From Blastomyces gilchristii SLH14081 (lineage: Eukaryota > Ascomycota > Eurotiomycetes > Onygenales > Ajellomycetaceae), in NCBI RefSeq assembly GCF_000003855.2, contig NW_003101669.1, positions 55,740-119,739 on the forward strand: a stretch of DNA of 64,000 nt. Direction: 5' to 3'. The position numbers and the translations under genes were made by a program. Under the pieces are notes generated by a model. That model saw nothing but the letters and a program-made list of their open reading frames with translations, did not search any database and was not told the origin of the DNA. Position 1 is the first letter of the stretch; each line of letters opens with the position of its first letter. Positions 36,997-49,572 of the stretch are shown piece by piece.

Positions 36997-39530
36997 TAAT
37001 GCCACATCTCAGCAGATTCTTGATAAATTGATTGAAGATCTGTAGATATCTCAATGTCTCATTCTTTTATTTCAATAGAAATATTCATCTTATTTGAGTG
37101 GCATCATCTGTAATCATCATTGCAAGCTTCTTACCAGTGTAAGATGATATATTTTCAGTTTCAAGAGTCTCATCATCACTGAATATATTCACTCAAATCT
37201 TCAAGGCCTTGCAGATGGCACAATGTGGTGTGAAATCCTTGTAGAAAGCACATTTCTGTTTAGCCTTAATATATGTAGCACAGAATGATAATTTTTTCAG
37301 ACTGATAATGATAATATCAAATCATGAGTCTCTGATCATCTTTAATATACTATTTTCACTGATATGACTAAGTCAATAATGCTACTTATCTATCAGAAGC
37401 TGTTTTGAAAGAACTGCAGATAATCAAGATAAAGATGAGTTAATAAAGAAATCAGTATCTGAATTCTTAGAGTTGATTAACTGTTCAATCTCCTTACAGC
37501 AGAAAGATCTCAAAGACTCTGTATTCAGATCATAATCTGTTGAGATTGCTTTTGATTTCAGAACAGTCACATATGTCACTGCTTCATACATTAAGTCATT
37601 TATTATCTCATGAAATGTCAGTGAGTTGTTGAATAGAATGTAAATATTATTGTAAGACAGATTGATGTAGAAGATATCACTGTTGATAGATGATAGAAAC
37701 TCAAAGTAGTTCTCAGCATTAACTTGCATATCATGGTAAATATAGCTCTGACATTTCATAAGCTTAGTGAAGATCAGATTTGCAGATAGTTCTGACACAT
37801 AGTATATATGATTAAATTCTATCAATCTTTCACTCACTGAGATGAATGCAGTGCTGACACTCTGAATCTTCAGAATGAACTTATTAGTCACTTGAACTGT
37901 TGAATCATTGATTGCTATAAGTTCTGAAAATTGTGATCTATCACTCACTATGTGACATCCAGCATCACTATTTCATATAGTGAGGAGATTCTTGTGAGAT
38001 TTCATGAAACAGGCTGATACATTGATAATCTCTGTGAGGTTTGTCATCTGATAGGTCTCTGATTCATCTGTAATAAATAGTTAGATTATACTCTTACTAT
38101 TGTTCTTTTTCTTCTTTTCCTTGAATTTCTTTATTCTTGCAGTATTGTATATTCTTCAATTATTCAGAGCACTGTCTGAATTGATCAATCAACAGATGTC
38201 AAAGTGAGATCTCTCACATTCAGAATATGTAGATGAATTGCCTGATCTCTGATGATTTCAGAAGCTCTCTTGAGTATTATCACAATCATGTTCATTACAG
38301 TCTTCACAGGCCGAATTTGATGTATTGTTGTTAGAATTGATAAGTGTAGTGATCATTGTAGTTGTTATAGCTGTTATAGCTGAGTTAGCTGCAGAATCTG
38401 TATTCTGTGAATTCTTTTTATCTATTGAAGAATCAAGCTGTGAGCAGATCTTCTTTATGAGAAGATCAACATTCAATATCACAGCTGTGAATTTGAAATC
38501 CTGTATCTTCTCAATCTTCTTCTGAACATAATTTCTTCAATTGTTGAGTAGAACTGAGTAAAAGATATCAAATATTCATGCATCTGAGGAGAAAGTATTC
38601 ATCATCTTCAATTTCATAATGACAGACTGAAACTTATTAAAGAATGTGTGTAGATTGATGATCTGTGTGTCATTAAGTGATATTTATTCCAGAACTGTCT
38701 CACAGTGTAACTGTGTTTTAAGGACAGAGTATTCCTGTTCAATCGCATTTCATAGAATATAAGTGATCTGATTTTCATCATATTTGAAGAAACATGATCT
38801 GACACCTGCACTCAATGAGTTTGAGATGAATGTGTAGAGTCATCAGTTTCTGACATCTCAGAATGATACTTATTCATCATCTCTTTGTAGAGGGTTCTGA
38901 GTCTGTTATTTCTCTATCATATATCAACACTGTGCATCAACCAGTTTTAATTTCATGAAGATGCTTCATGTGATGTAATTGAATGTATCAGTTAGACTGT
39001 TTGATCTCACAGTATTCTTGACATCTTTCTTGAATTGAGAGATTGTCTTGTCAACACAGCTATTCAGTTTATAAACATTGAATTCTAATCTTTCACTAAG
39101 ATTAGAATCTCATGTGGCTATATGAGCTGTTGAGATGATGACAGAATGATTATTCATATTCTGTGATCAATCTGTAGAGAATCTCTGTTAACAGAGTTTT
39201 TCCAGTTGTAGTTTGAGTTCTAGAACTCTTCACTTCTTCATCTTTATCTCAAATGTTATCTTGAGATGCTTCATCTGTTGATCTGATATTATCTCATCTG
39301 AACTGTTAACTTCATGAGAATCAGCTTCATCAAGCTGTTGAGTAGATCGGAGAGCCGGCCTGACCGTGTCAGAAGCTGTATTCAAACCAGCTTCAAATTG
39401 AGAGAGTGTTTCAGAGTGTTCATCAATGAAGCTTTCAAAGGCTTCAGAAGAATGTTCACTGACAGAGTATAAGTGTGAAGAATCATCATCATCAACTGAT
39501 TCAGTGAAAAAAATATGAGATCGCGAACAT
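36997..39530 (-). pseudogene. C2 gag-protease-integrase start (Ty1/copia)
   Basis: Minus strand. An acidic gag N-terminus (SVDDDDSSHLYSVSEHSSEA near 39420-39510) is followed by gag with few stops (open parts 38614-38811 and 38258-38482). The protease motif near 37950-37975 reads NSDAGCHI, which corresponds to the usual DSGA.CHI with Asp to Asn and Gly to Asp changes. The long open stretch 37424-37948 holds the rest of the protease (HIYYVSELSANLIF) and the GAG-pre-integrase region. Integrase continues into the A4 insertion. A canonical gag CCHC knuckle was not found. Confidence 0.83.
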
Positions 39531-39550
39531 ATATGTGAGTGAGATCATAT

Positions 39551-39921
39551 TGAATCCGTTATCTGGATATTCATTTATTGTATCCTTGTCAATATTGTTC
39601 TCTTTTTCTTGCTTTTTTACAAATGTGATGTGTTTTCTACAAGTCTCTTTTTTAAGTGAGCAGTAGTATTATTAATCATCAAGATCTCAAACACATTAAT
39701 ACTGATAGAATAAGATGATTTTAACTTCTGATGAGTGTATCAAATGAAGCAGTAGTTAAAATAATGATTATATTGACAAGGAATTCTGAATTGACAGTGA
39801 TTTTGCGCAAAACAGATCTCATAACCTGTGAAAGATGTAAAGCTTGTGTGATTGAAAGATTGCTAGCTTGTGAAAAGTTATATGATGAAAGGATTAGTAA
39901 GCCAGATCACGTGACCCGACA
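39551..39921 (-). repeat. 5' LTR of C2
   Basis: Minus strand from TGTCGGGTCACGTGATCTGG to AACGGATTCA, about 371 bp, obeying TG...CA. It also contains TCACGTGA but is otherwise unlike the C1 LTR. The inner boundary is inferred. The 80-codon plus-strand frame at 39731-39973 crosses this LTR end into A5 and is not a gene. Confidence 0.65.
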
Positions 39922-40932
39922 AGATATTCATATAATTACACTTCTTCAGATATCACAGATATTACATATCTAATAAATAATATAATCATATCTAATGTTA
40001 ATATAAGAGAACTCTCAAATGTGAATATAGAAGTGATATCACAGTGACTCTGAACAATGTTGAAATTACAACAGCAACAGATAGTTGATATGCATGCAAC
40101 TTAACAACTTTAATATGAGAAAATTCAATGATTAACTTAACAAGAAACTCATACAATTTCAACATCTATAAAATTGAATATAAAAGTGCTGAAAGAATGC
40201 TTAGATACTTCTATATATTTTAATACTTCTAATCTCACTCTCTACTCATTATAGAGAATGAAAATGCTAATGAAACTGAGTGTAGATGAAGTTATTATCA
40301 GTTCATTAATCAATCAAGATTAATATATCAATGAATGATTAAAGAATTATATAAAATAGAAGTTTCATCTATTATATGAATCTGTGTTGTGAATACCTGA
40401 TAATATCATCAAATATCTTGATATTCTGTTTCAAGACACTATTATATAACAGAAAGTATTAGATTAATTACAGAGTACTTAACAGAGAAATTCTTCTCTC
40501 ACAATATTCATTCCTGACTTTGACACTTAGATCTTAGAAGTAGATAATCAATCTTGAAAGAATTAAATGAAGATTAGCATGCTTAAGAAGACATTGACTT
40601 TTAAACTCTTACAGACTCTTGTAAGTGTAAATAAAGACTCAACTTATGAAGACTTCTGTATACAGCTTTAGACATTGAATGATTATCTTATCAAGCTCAA
40701 GAGTATACAGAATAGTGATAGAAGATATTACATCTCAGTCACTTATACATCTGCACTGAAGAATAACAGTAATGATGCAGATATTATGAACTGAATGAAT
40801 TCAAATATCTATGCATAAGCAAGAGTTTTCACCATTCAAACAGGCTTCTGAGTTCCTGAAATCACTTCTGAAGAAGTCACTGACTGACATTAACATGAAG
40901 TATATATCAACTGTAACTAATCAGAACACATC
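39922..40932 (+). pseudogene. A5 gag, 5' part
   Basis: Homologous to A4 31818-32790. The start codon is mutated (ATA near 39991). It runs through gag to the first half of the CCHC knuckle, where A6 is inserted. TGA, TAA and TAG stops throughout. Confidence 0.82.
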
Positions 40933-41240
40933 TGTGGCGGGCTGCGCCTGATCAATTATATAGACTATTCTGTTACACTTCATAGATTCTTCCGTTCCAC
41001 TCTCAAACACGTACACTCCGATTCTCAGCCATTCTCAATCGCCGATCCTCGGCTGCTATGAACGCGCGTATATTCTTCCGCCCCGAAGCTTCACCGCGTA
41101 CATCACCACATACACATATAAATATTCACTTCAATCACTGATTCTCACACTTTCTCTTTCTTTCCTTCTCTAATGTTTTTCTCTTTGTTATATAAGACCT
41201 ATCAATATAATACTGATCTATTCAGTGTAGGCCTCTTATA
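40933..41240 (+). repeat. 5' LTR of A6
   Basis: Outer tip TGTGGCGGGCTGCGCCTGAT; inner end ATTCAGTGTAGGCCTCTTATA has lost its CpG. Internal GCCGATCCTCGGC block at 41041-41053. TATA-like ATATAAATATTCAC near 41117. Confidence 0.92.
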
Positions 41241-41530
41241 CTAGAAAAACATTCATCATCTTCTTATTAGAAAATGATTATTCACACATCATCTTCTCAT
41301 TAGAAATGATTATTTATCAAGAAATATCTGAATGTGTAACAACATGTAAGATATAGAGAAACAGTCAAACAGTTAAGCAGATACTAAGTTCTCAGATAGA
41401 AGCTTGCTTATCAGTCACTCTGACTCTGTAATAAGATTTTACAAGAGAATATCAGTGAAAGACCTGAGAGTTCTGACACTCAGACATATGAGATATTCAT
41501 ATAATTACACATCTGACAATTGATATAATC

Positions 41531-44500
41531 ATGTCTAATGATAATATGAAACTCTTGAATGTGAGCATAGATGCAATACTACAGTGACTCTGAACAATGT
41601 TGAAATTATAATGATAATAAATAGCTGATATGCATGCAACTTAATAACTTCAATACAAAGAGATTCAATAATTAACTTATGTAATTTCAATATCTACAGA
41701 ATCAAATATAAAAGTGCTGAAAGAATGCTTAGATACTTCTATATATTTCAATACTTTCAATCTCACTCTCTACTCATCATGAAGAATGAAAATGCTTATA
41801 AAACTGAGTGTAGATGAAGATGCTATTAGTTCACTAATTAATCAAGATTAATATATTAATGAATGATTGAAAGATCACATAAAACAGAAGTTTCATTTAT
41901 AAATGAAAGTATATGAATCAGTGTTATGAACATCTGATAACATTATAAAATATCTTGATATTCTGTTTCAAGACACTGTCATACAACAGAAGATATTAAA
42001 TTGATTACAGAGTATCTGACAGAGAAACATTTCTCTTACAACATTTATCTCTGATTTTAATATCAAGATTCTAGAAGCAGATGATCAATCTTGAGAGAAT
42101 TGAATGAAGATTAACATGCTTAAGAAGATATTGACTTTCAAACTCTTACAGACTCTTATAAGTGTAGATAAAGATCAGACTTATAAAGACTTCTGCACAC
42201 AGCTCTGAATATTGAATGATTATCTTATCAAGCTCAAGAGTATACAGAACAGTGATAGAAGATATTACATCTCAGCTACTTATACATCTGTACTGAAGAA
42301 TAACAATGATGCAGATGTCATGAACTGAATAGATTTAAATATCTATATATAAGCAAGAGTTTCTGTCATTTGAATAGACTTCTGAGTCTCTGAGATCACT
42401 TCTGAAGAAGTCACTGATCAACATCAATGTGAAGTATGCATCAACTGTAATCAATCAGAACACATTCCTTTCAACTGCTGATTAATCTATGTATCTTCAT
42501 ACTTGAGAGAAAGATCAGTGTTTTCTCATTCAAAGAATGAATCAGCATTTGTCTATGTCAATCACATTATATTAGAGGAACATTCAGAAGATAACTACAA
42601 GAATGTCTCAGTGAAACAGAGAAAAGATTAACTTCTATTCAAATTCACAAACAGAAGCTTGAAGAGGTTGAATGACAATGATTTAAAGAGAAAATGACAA
42701 TGAATGTGATTCTTATATCTATCATAATTAATAACATGTATAATATGAAGACTATGATAGACAGTGATCTATGTCACTATACAATGATTAAATCTTCAGT
42801 ATATTCTCTTATCAAAACCCTGACTTCTTGCAGAATTCAATGATTCAAAAGAGGTTTACATCTGTTACATAATGAAACTAAACATAGATGTTGAAGAACA
42901 TCAGTGTGAAGACACCTATATATATGAAGTTAATAATCTTGATTATAATCTTATATTAGAACTTGTCTGACTATCTGAATAAGGCATCTTATTAAATGCT
43001 TGAAACAGGAGTTTAATATTCTCTAACAATGATAGAATTCACAAGGATGACATTCACAAAACTATGAATCTGACACAGATCTCTGTCAACACCTATGAAA
43101 TGCTGAGAAAAAGAAGTCACTGAAAGAATCACTGATAGTAGAATCATATGTCAATCTATTCTGTCAGTCTGACTAATATTAAAAAGGCTCTAGAAAAGTT
43201 ATTCTGCATTATAACAACAGATTCTCATACAAAACTCTCTCAATAATATCATGAATATCTAGATATCTTCTGATAAGATAATAATGCTACAAATCTACCT
43301 CTCTTACAAGGTTCAGAAGTGAACTACAGTATCAAGTTGAAAAAGAAGAATAGCAAGAACTCTGAATTATCATGAGACTCTCTTTATAACATATTCTGAG
43401 ATGAACTTCTTCTTCTTCAAAAGACACTCAATAATCTGTTGAATAAAGAATTTATACATGTTAGTAACTCTTTCACTGCAGCCTCTATTCTCTTTGCAAA
43501 GAAATCAGATAAAGGATTTCAGTTCTGTATGAATTATTAAGAATTAAACAGATTAATGAAGAAGAACTGTTATTCTTTATCTCTTATCAATGAAACTCTA
43601 GCTTGTATTGAACAAGCTTAATAATTTATAAAGTTAGATATCATTACTGCATTTCATAAGATTCACATCACTGAAGAAGATGAGTGACTTACAGCATTTC
43701 AAACATGATATAATCTCTTTGAATAAGTAGTCACACTCTTTAAACTGGCTAACACTCTCAGTACATTTCAGAAGTATATTAACTGAGCACTCTGAGATTT
43801 CCTTAATAAATTCATATCTGTATATCTTGATGACATTCTCATCTTCACTGATGAATTCAGGAATGAATATCAAGAACATGTGTAAAAGATATTATAACAG
43901 TTACAAGAAGCAGGACTACTAATAGATATTAATAAGTGTGATTTTGAAGTCAAGAGTATCAAGTATCTAAGTTTTATTATAGAAGCTGATAAGAGAATTT
44001 GAATGAATTCTGAGAAAGTCTTCATCATTCTTGAATGAGAAGCTCTGTGTACTGTGAAAGATGTACAAAGCTTCATTGAATTTGCTAACTTCTATCAGTG
44101 ATTTATATGAAACTTCTCAGATATTGCAAGATTACTTACAGAACTTATTAAGAAGAACTCAGTATTTCAGTGATCAGTGAATACTGAAGCTGCATTCACA
44201 CAGATGAAGAAGATGTTCATCAATATCTCTCTGTTAATGATATTTAACTCTGATTATGAAACAGTTGTTAAAGCTGATTTCTCTGACTATGTGACAGAAG
44301 AAGTGATATTATAATATAATAATAAAGATGTTCTACAATTATATGTCTTCATGTCTAAGAAACTGAGTTCTGCTGAATGCAATTATAAGATCTATGATAA
44401 GAAACTTTTTATAATTGTATACTGTCTAGAAGAATGAGACTCTGAACTCTGAAGTGTCTTCAAATTTAAGATAATCATAGATTATAAGAATCTCAAGTAC

Positions 44501-46230
44501 TTTACAATCATCTGTAAACTCACTGAATAACAGATATAATGATCTGAATTTCTAAGCTGCTTTCATTTTACAATACACTACTGTCTCAGCAGTCAGAACT
44601 CAATAACAGATACTCTCTCATAACAAGAACAAGATATACTGTCTGATATGACAGATATGCAGTGAATGAACTGAGAACACTAACTCTTAGATCTGAAGAT
44701 ATTGATTGATCAAGATAGAATAACTTATAGCACTATATATACTTCTCTGATTAGAACACTCTCTCTCTGAACTGACACTGATATTAATATCTTCACTTTC
44801 TCTACACTGAATGAACTGTGATATACAGCAACTCAGACTGATGAACTTCTTCAGACTCTCACTGAAGCAGTATATCAAGAAGCACTCTAATTTCTCTCAG
44901 AACTATATATAAGAATTAATATCTTAGAATGTTCAATCAATGACAATAATACTTTACAATTTTATAAACAACATTGAGTTTCTCACTCTGAACTCTTACA
45001 CACTTGAATAATACAAGAGATACATGATTCACATATAATCAGTCATTCTGGTTATAAATAACTGTATAGAATGATCTTCTAAGAGTTCTACTGATCTGAG
45101 ATATTAAACAGTATCAGACACTTTGTCTGAAACTGTAATTACTATTCTTCTATTATCTCATGAAAGAACTGTAGAAAGAATCTATTAAAATCACTCAATA
45201 TCTCTGATAGAATCTGATAAGATGTAGTAATTAACTTCACTGTTAATCTATTTAAGAGTAAGAGTTATAGAAACATTCTGATCATCATGAATTGATTAAG
45301 CAAAGATATAATATTGAAATCTTGTGATAAGATGAATACTGAACAAGTTACTGAAGCCTTCTTACAGAGTTCATTCTATCAGATGCATGAGTTACTGAGA
45401 TTAATAGTATTGAATTAGAGTCATCAATTCATGAGCATTCTCTGAATAAGAATCTGTCAAGTTCTCAAGATTACATGCTATCTGTTAACTGTCTATCATC
45501 TCAAGACTGATAATATATCAGAATAAATAATTCAGACTGTAAAGAACTATCTCTATAAGTTCTGTAATCACTTATAAGATGATTAGTATGATCTGCTTCT
45601 ACACACAGAGATCACTATTAATGAATAAGATGCTGTTTCAACAGATATAAGCTCATTCTTTCTTACACATGATTATCACATGAAAGTGTTGAATCTTCTA
45701 GAGATTACACAGTTCATATCAGATCTCTGCAGTCTGATTCAGATCACTGATAATATAGTAATAAAGCTTCAAGATACTCACAATTGAGCAGAGACCTTCA
45801 TGATAACTGTAAAACAAGATCAAGAAAATCAAATCAATATTCACTGAGATTTCACTGAATAATATAAGATAGAAGATCTGATATAATTGAATCTTAAAAA
45901 TATATAAATCACATATTCATCTTATACACTAGATTATCATCATATCAGATATAAAGTGATAGAAGTTCTAGATAGTCACAACTATCATCTTAACACATCA
46001 TCAGAGATTTATAATATATTTCATATAAGCTTACTCTGCTATACTGTCACTGATTCATTTTCTTCTCAGCTGACTTCTGACTGACAGTTATCAGATATCA
46101 TAGAAGAAGATAATGAGCTTCAGTGAGAGATTAAGAATATTCTTGATAAGAGATCTCACAGTCACAGTCAGCAATATCTTGTGAAATCAGTCAGCTATAA
46201 TTAACTGACCTGAACTCTGAATTTCACATT
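41531..46230 (+). pseudogene. A6 gag-pol remnant with chromodomain
   Basis: Gag ATG at 41531. Intact CCHC zinc knuckle (C-X2-C-X4-H-X4-C, 42437-42478). The protease D-S box is at 42760-42768, with Gly now Asp. YLDD RT box intact at 43823-43834. RNase H near 44270-44420, integrase near 45000-45650, and the chromodomain near 46110-46215 (ending in a VKSVSYN-like run). Gag and protease appear to be in one frame, which suggests a single gag-pol polyprotein in the ancestor. Stops are scattered throughout. Confidence 0.88.
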
Positions 46231-46285
46231 ATCTGAAATAGCAGCTCTTGACTGATGAGAACTGCTTCTGAAAGAGAGAGACTAA

Positions 46286-46593
46286 TGTGACAGGCTGTGC
46301 TTGATCAATTATATAGACTATTTCATTACACTTCATAGATTCTTTCATTTCACTCTCAAACATGTACACTCTGATTCTCAGTCATTCTCAATTGCTGATT
46401 CTCAGCCACTATGAACGCGCGTATATTCTTCCGCCCCGAAGCTCCACCGCATACACCACTACATACATGTATAAATATTCACTTTGATTACTGATTCTTA
46501 CACTTTCTCTTTCTTTTATTCTCTAACATTTTTCTCTTTGTTATGTAAGACCTATTAATATAATACCGATCTATTCAGCGTAGACCTCTTACA
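46286..46593 (+). repeat. 3' LTR of A6
   Basis: Inner tip TGTGACAGGCTGTGCTTGAT is mutated; outer end ACCGATCTATTCAGCGTAG keeps CpGs. Preceded by GAAAGAGAGAGACTAA. Confidence 0.92.
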
Positions 46594-49277
46594 ATATCAC
46601 TTTTAACTGTTAATTAATCTATGTATCTTCTCACTCAAAGAATGAACCAGTGTCTGTCTGCATCAATCACATTACAGTGAAGAAAGATTTGAAAGAAAAC
46701 TATGAGAATATTCTGATGAAACAGAGAAAAGATTAGCTCCTGTTTAAATTTGTAAACAGAAGCTTGAAGAGGCCAGATGATAACAATTTGAAAAGAAAAT
46801 GATAATGAATGTGATTCTTGTATCTACTGTGATTGATAACATGTATAATATGAAAGTCATGATAGACAGCAGTCTATGTTACTATGCAATGATTAAATCT
46901 TCAGTCATAAGATATTATAACCTTCAGTATATTCTCTTATCAAAACCTCAACTTCTTACAGAATTTGATAATTTAAAAGATGTTTGCATCTGTTATATGA
47001 TGAAATTAAATATAGATGTTAAAGAATATCAATATGAATATGTCTACACATATGAAGTTAATAATCTTAATTATAATCTTATATTAGAACTTGTCTGACT
47101 ATCTGAATAAGACATCTTATTGAATGCTTAAAACAGAAGCTTGATATTCTATAACAATAATAGAATTCATAAAGATAATATTCATAAGACTATGAATCTT
47201 ACACAGATCTCTGTCAACACTTATAAAATGCTCTGAAAAAGAAGTCATCATCAAAATCACTGACAGAGTCACTGATAAAGTCACTGATAGCAGAATTATG
47301 TATCAATCTATTTCACCAGTCTGACTGATATCAAGAAAGCTCTAGAAAAGTTATCTCATACTACAATAACAGATTCTCACATAAAACTCTCTCAATAATA
47401 TCATGAATACCTAGATATCTTCTGAGAAGACAACATTATAAATATACCTTCTTTATGAGACTCAGAAGTGAATCACAGTATCAAGTTAGAAAAGAAGAAT
47501 GATAAGAATTCTGAGTCACTGTGAGACCTTCTTTATAATATATCTTAAGATGAACTTCTTCTTCTTCAGAAGACACTCAATAATCTGTTGAATAAGAAAT
47601 TCATATATATTAGTAACTCTTCTACCGCAGCTTCTATTCTCTTTGTAAAGAAGTTGGATGAAGAACTCTGATTCTGTGTGAACTATCAAGATCTGAATAG
47701 ATTAATAAAGAAAGATTGTTATTTCTTATCTCTCATCAATGAAACTCTAGTACATATCAGACAAGCTCAATAATTTATAAAGCTAGATATTATCACTGCA
47801 TTTTATAAGATTCATATCACTGAAGAAGATGAATGACTTACAGTATTTCAAACATATTATAATCTCTTTAAATGAGTAGTCACACTCTTTGAACTGACTA
47901 ACACTCTTAGTACATTTCAGAAGTATATTAACTGAGTACTTCAAGATTTCCTTGATAAGTTTGTATCTGCATATTTAGATGATATTCTCATTTTCACTGA
48001 CAGATTCAGAAAAGAATATCAAGAACACATACAGAAGATATTACAATGATTATAAGAGACAGAACTATTAATAGATATTGACAAGTATAATTTTGAAGTC
48101 AAGAGTACAAAATATCTAGACTTTATCATAGAAGCTGATAAGAGAATTCAAATGATTTCTGAGAAAGTCTCTGCTATTCTCAAGTGAGAGACTTTATATA
48201 CTGTGAAAGATGTATAAAGCTTCATTGAATTTGCTAACTTCTATCAGTGATTTATACAAAACTTCTCAGATATCATGAGATCACTTACAGAACTCACTAA
48301 GAAAGACTCAGTATTTCAATAATCAGCAGATACTGAAGCTGCATTTACACAGATGAAGAAGATATTCATTACTACCTTTCTACTGATAATATTCAATTCT
48401 GATCATAAAACAGTTATTGAAGCTGATTTCTCTGACTATATCACAGAAGAAGTCATATTGTAATATGATAATAAAGATGTCTTACAATTATGTCTCTTCA
48501 TGTCTAAGAAACTGAGTTCTGCTAAATACAACTATGAGATCTATGATAAGAAACTTCTCACAATTATACACTATCTAGAAGAATGAGACTCTGAACTCTG
48601 AAGCATCTCTGAATTTGAGATAATCACAGATTATAAGAATCTCAAGCACTTCACAACTACTTATAAACTCAATGAATAGTAGATGTGATGATCTGAGTTC
48701 TTAAGTCACTTTCATTTTACAATACACTATCATTCTGACAGTCAGAACTCAATGACAGATGCTCTCTTATAACAAGAGTAAGATATGTTATCTGATATAA
48801 TAGATACTTACTGAATGAATCAAGAGCACTGACTCTTGAATCTGAAGATACTAGTTGATCAAGATAGAACAGCTCATGACACTATACATGCTTCTTTAAT
48901 TAGAACTGTCACTGATATCTCAACTTCTTCTGAACTTATATCAGATGAACTATGACATACAACAGCTCAAATGAATGAACTTTTTCAAGTACTCACTGAA
49001 GCAGTATAATAAGAAGCACTCTGATTTCTCCCAGAACTATATATAAGAACTGACATCTCAGAATGTTCAATTGATAATAATAATACTCTATAATTCTATG
49101 AACAACACTGAGTTCTTCACTTCAAATTTTTACACACCTGAATAATGCAAGAGATGCATGACTCTTGTATAATCAGTTATTCAGGTTATAAACAACTGTA
49201 TCAAATGATCTCTCAAGAGTTCTACTGACTTAAGATATCAAACATTATCGGACATTTCATCTGAAACTGTAATCATT
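46594..49277 (+). pseudogene. A5 gag end, protease, RT, RNase H, integrase start
   Basis: Resumes at the zinc knuckle (TTTTAACTG). The open stretch 46799-47098 (99 codons) is one of the best-preserved pieces: an aspartic protease with KVMIDSSLC at the active site (Gly now Ser) and YNLILELV near its end, as in YDVILG-type proteases. The RT keeps YLDD (47972-47983), and RNase H follows (EADFSDY near 48420). The integrase zinc-binding region is reached before B2 interrupts at 49278. Confidence 0.87.
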
Positions 49278-49282
49278 GTTTC

Positions 49283-49540
49283 TGTAAGAAATCCCGCTCC
49301 TTGCAGATTCTTTACCTCTATTTCTATCTCTCATATAATCAATAGAGTTAGTGGCCCTTGGCTACACACAACTATATAGACTGGAGTTTATGAATACTAT
49401 TCATAACTCAGCTTAAATGCTATTATACATTTAACTTCTACATTTTATCTTTCTATTGTGAATACTTCTAGTAGTTAACAGTATATATCATGTCAAGCTG
49501 CAAACACCTGAATAATTGCCTGTAAGCTCTTATTCTTATA
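49283..49540 (+). repeat. 5' LTR of B2
   Basis: Starts TGTAAGAAATCCCGCTCC (outer tip preserved) and ends TGTAAGCTCTTATTCTTATA (inner end mutated). Confidence 0.93.
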
Positions 49541-49572
49541 TTTCAAGCTCAGTCAGTCAGTAATCACCTGTT

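Larger units (their letters stand above)
28790..39921 (-). mobile_element. C2: Ty1/copia element interrupted by A4
   Basis: A minus-strand copia element: LTR at 39551-39921, gag, protease, integrase (split by A4), RT and RNase H ending near 28790. The domain order (integrase before RT) is diagnostic of copia. A 3' LTR matching the 5' one was not found; the C1 LTR begins about 120 bp past the pol end. Mutation load is lower than in the gypsy families, and whole domains can be read. Confidence 0.85.
40933..46593 (+). mobile_element. A6: Ty3/gypsy chromovirus family A, full length
   Basis: 5661 bp with 308-bp LTRs (40933-41240 and 46286-46593). The flanks are ACATC (40928-40932) and ATATC (46594-46598), a 5-bp TSD with one C-to-T change. 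It is inserted in the same family (A5 gag). Confidence 0.93.

Noticed and set aside
39345..39375. GCCTGACCGTGTCAG in C2 gag resembling a MITE end
   Set aside because: Only about 13 bp match the hAT end, no partner TIR or TSD, and the C2 gag frame continues through it.
39731..39973. 80-codon ORF with several Cys residues
   Set aside because: It is antisense to the C2 LTR and crosses the junction into A5, so it cannot be an old gene.
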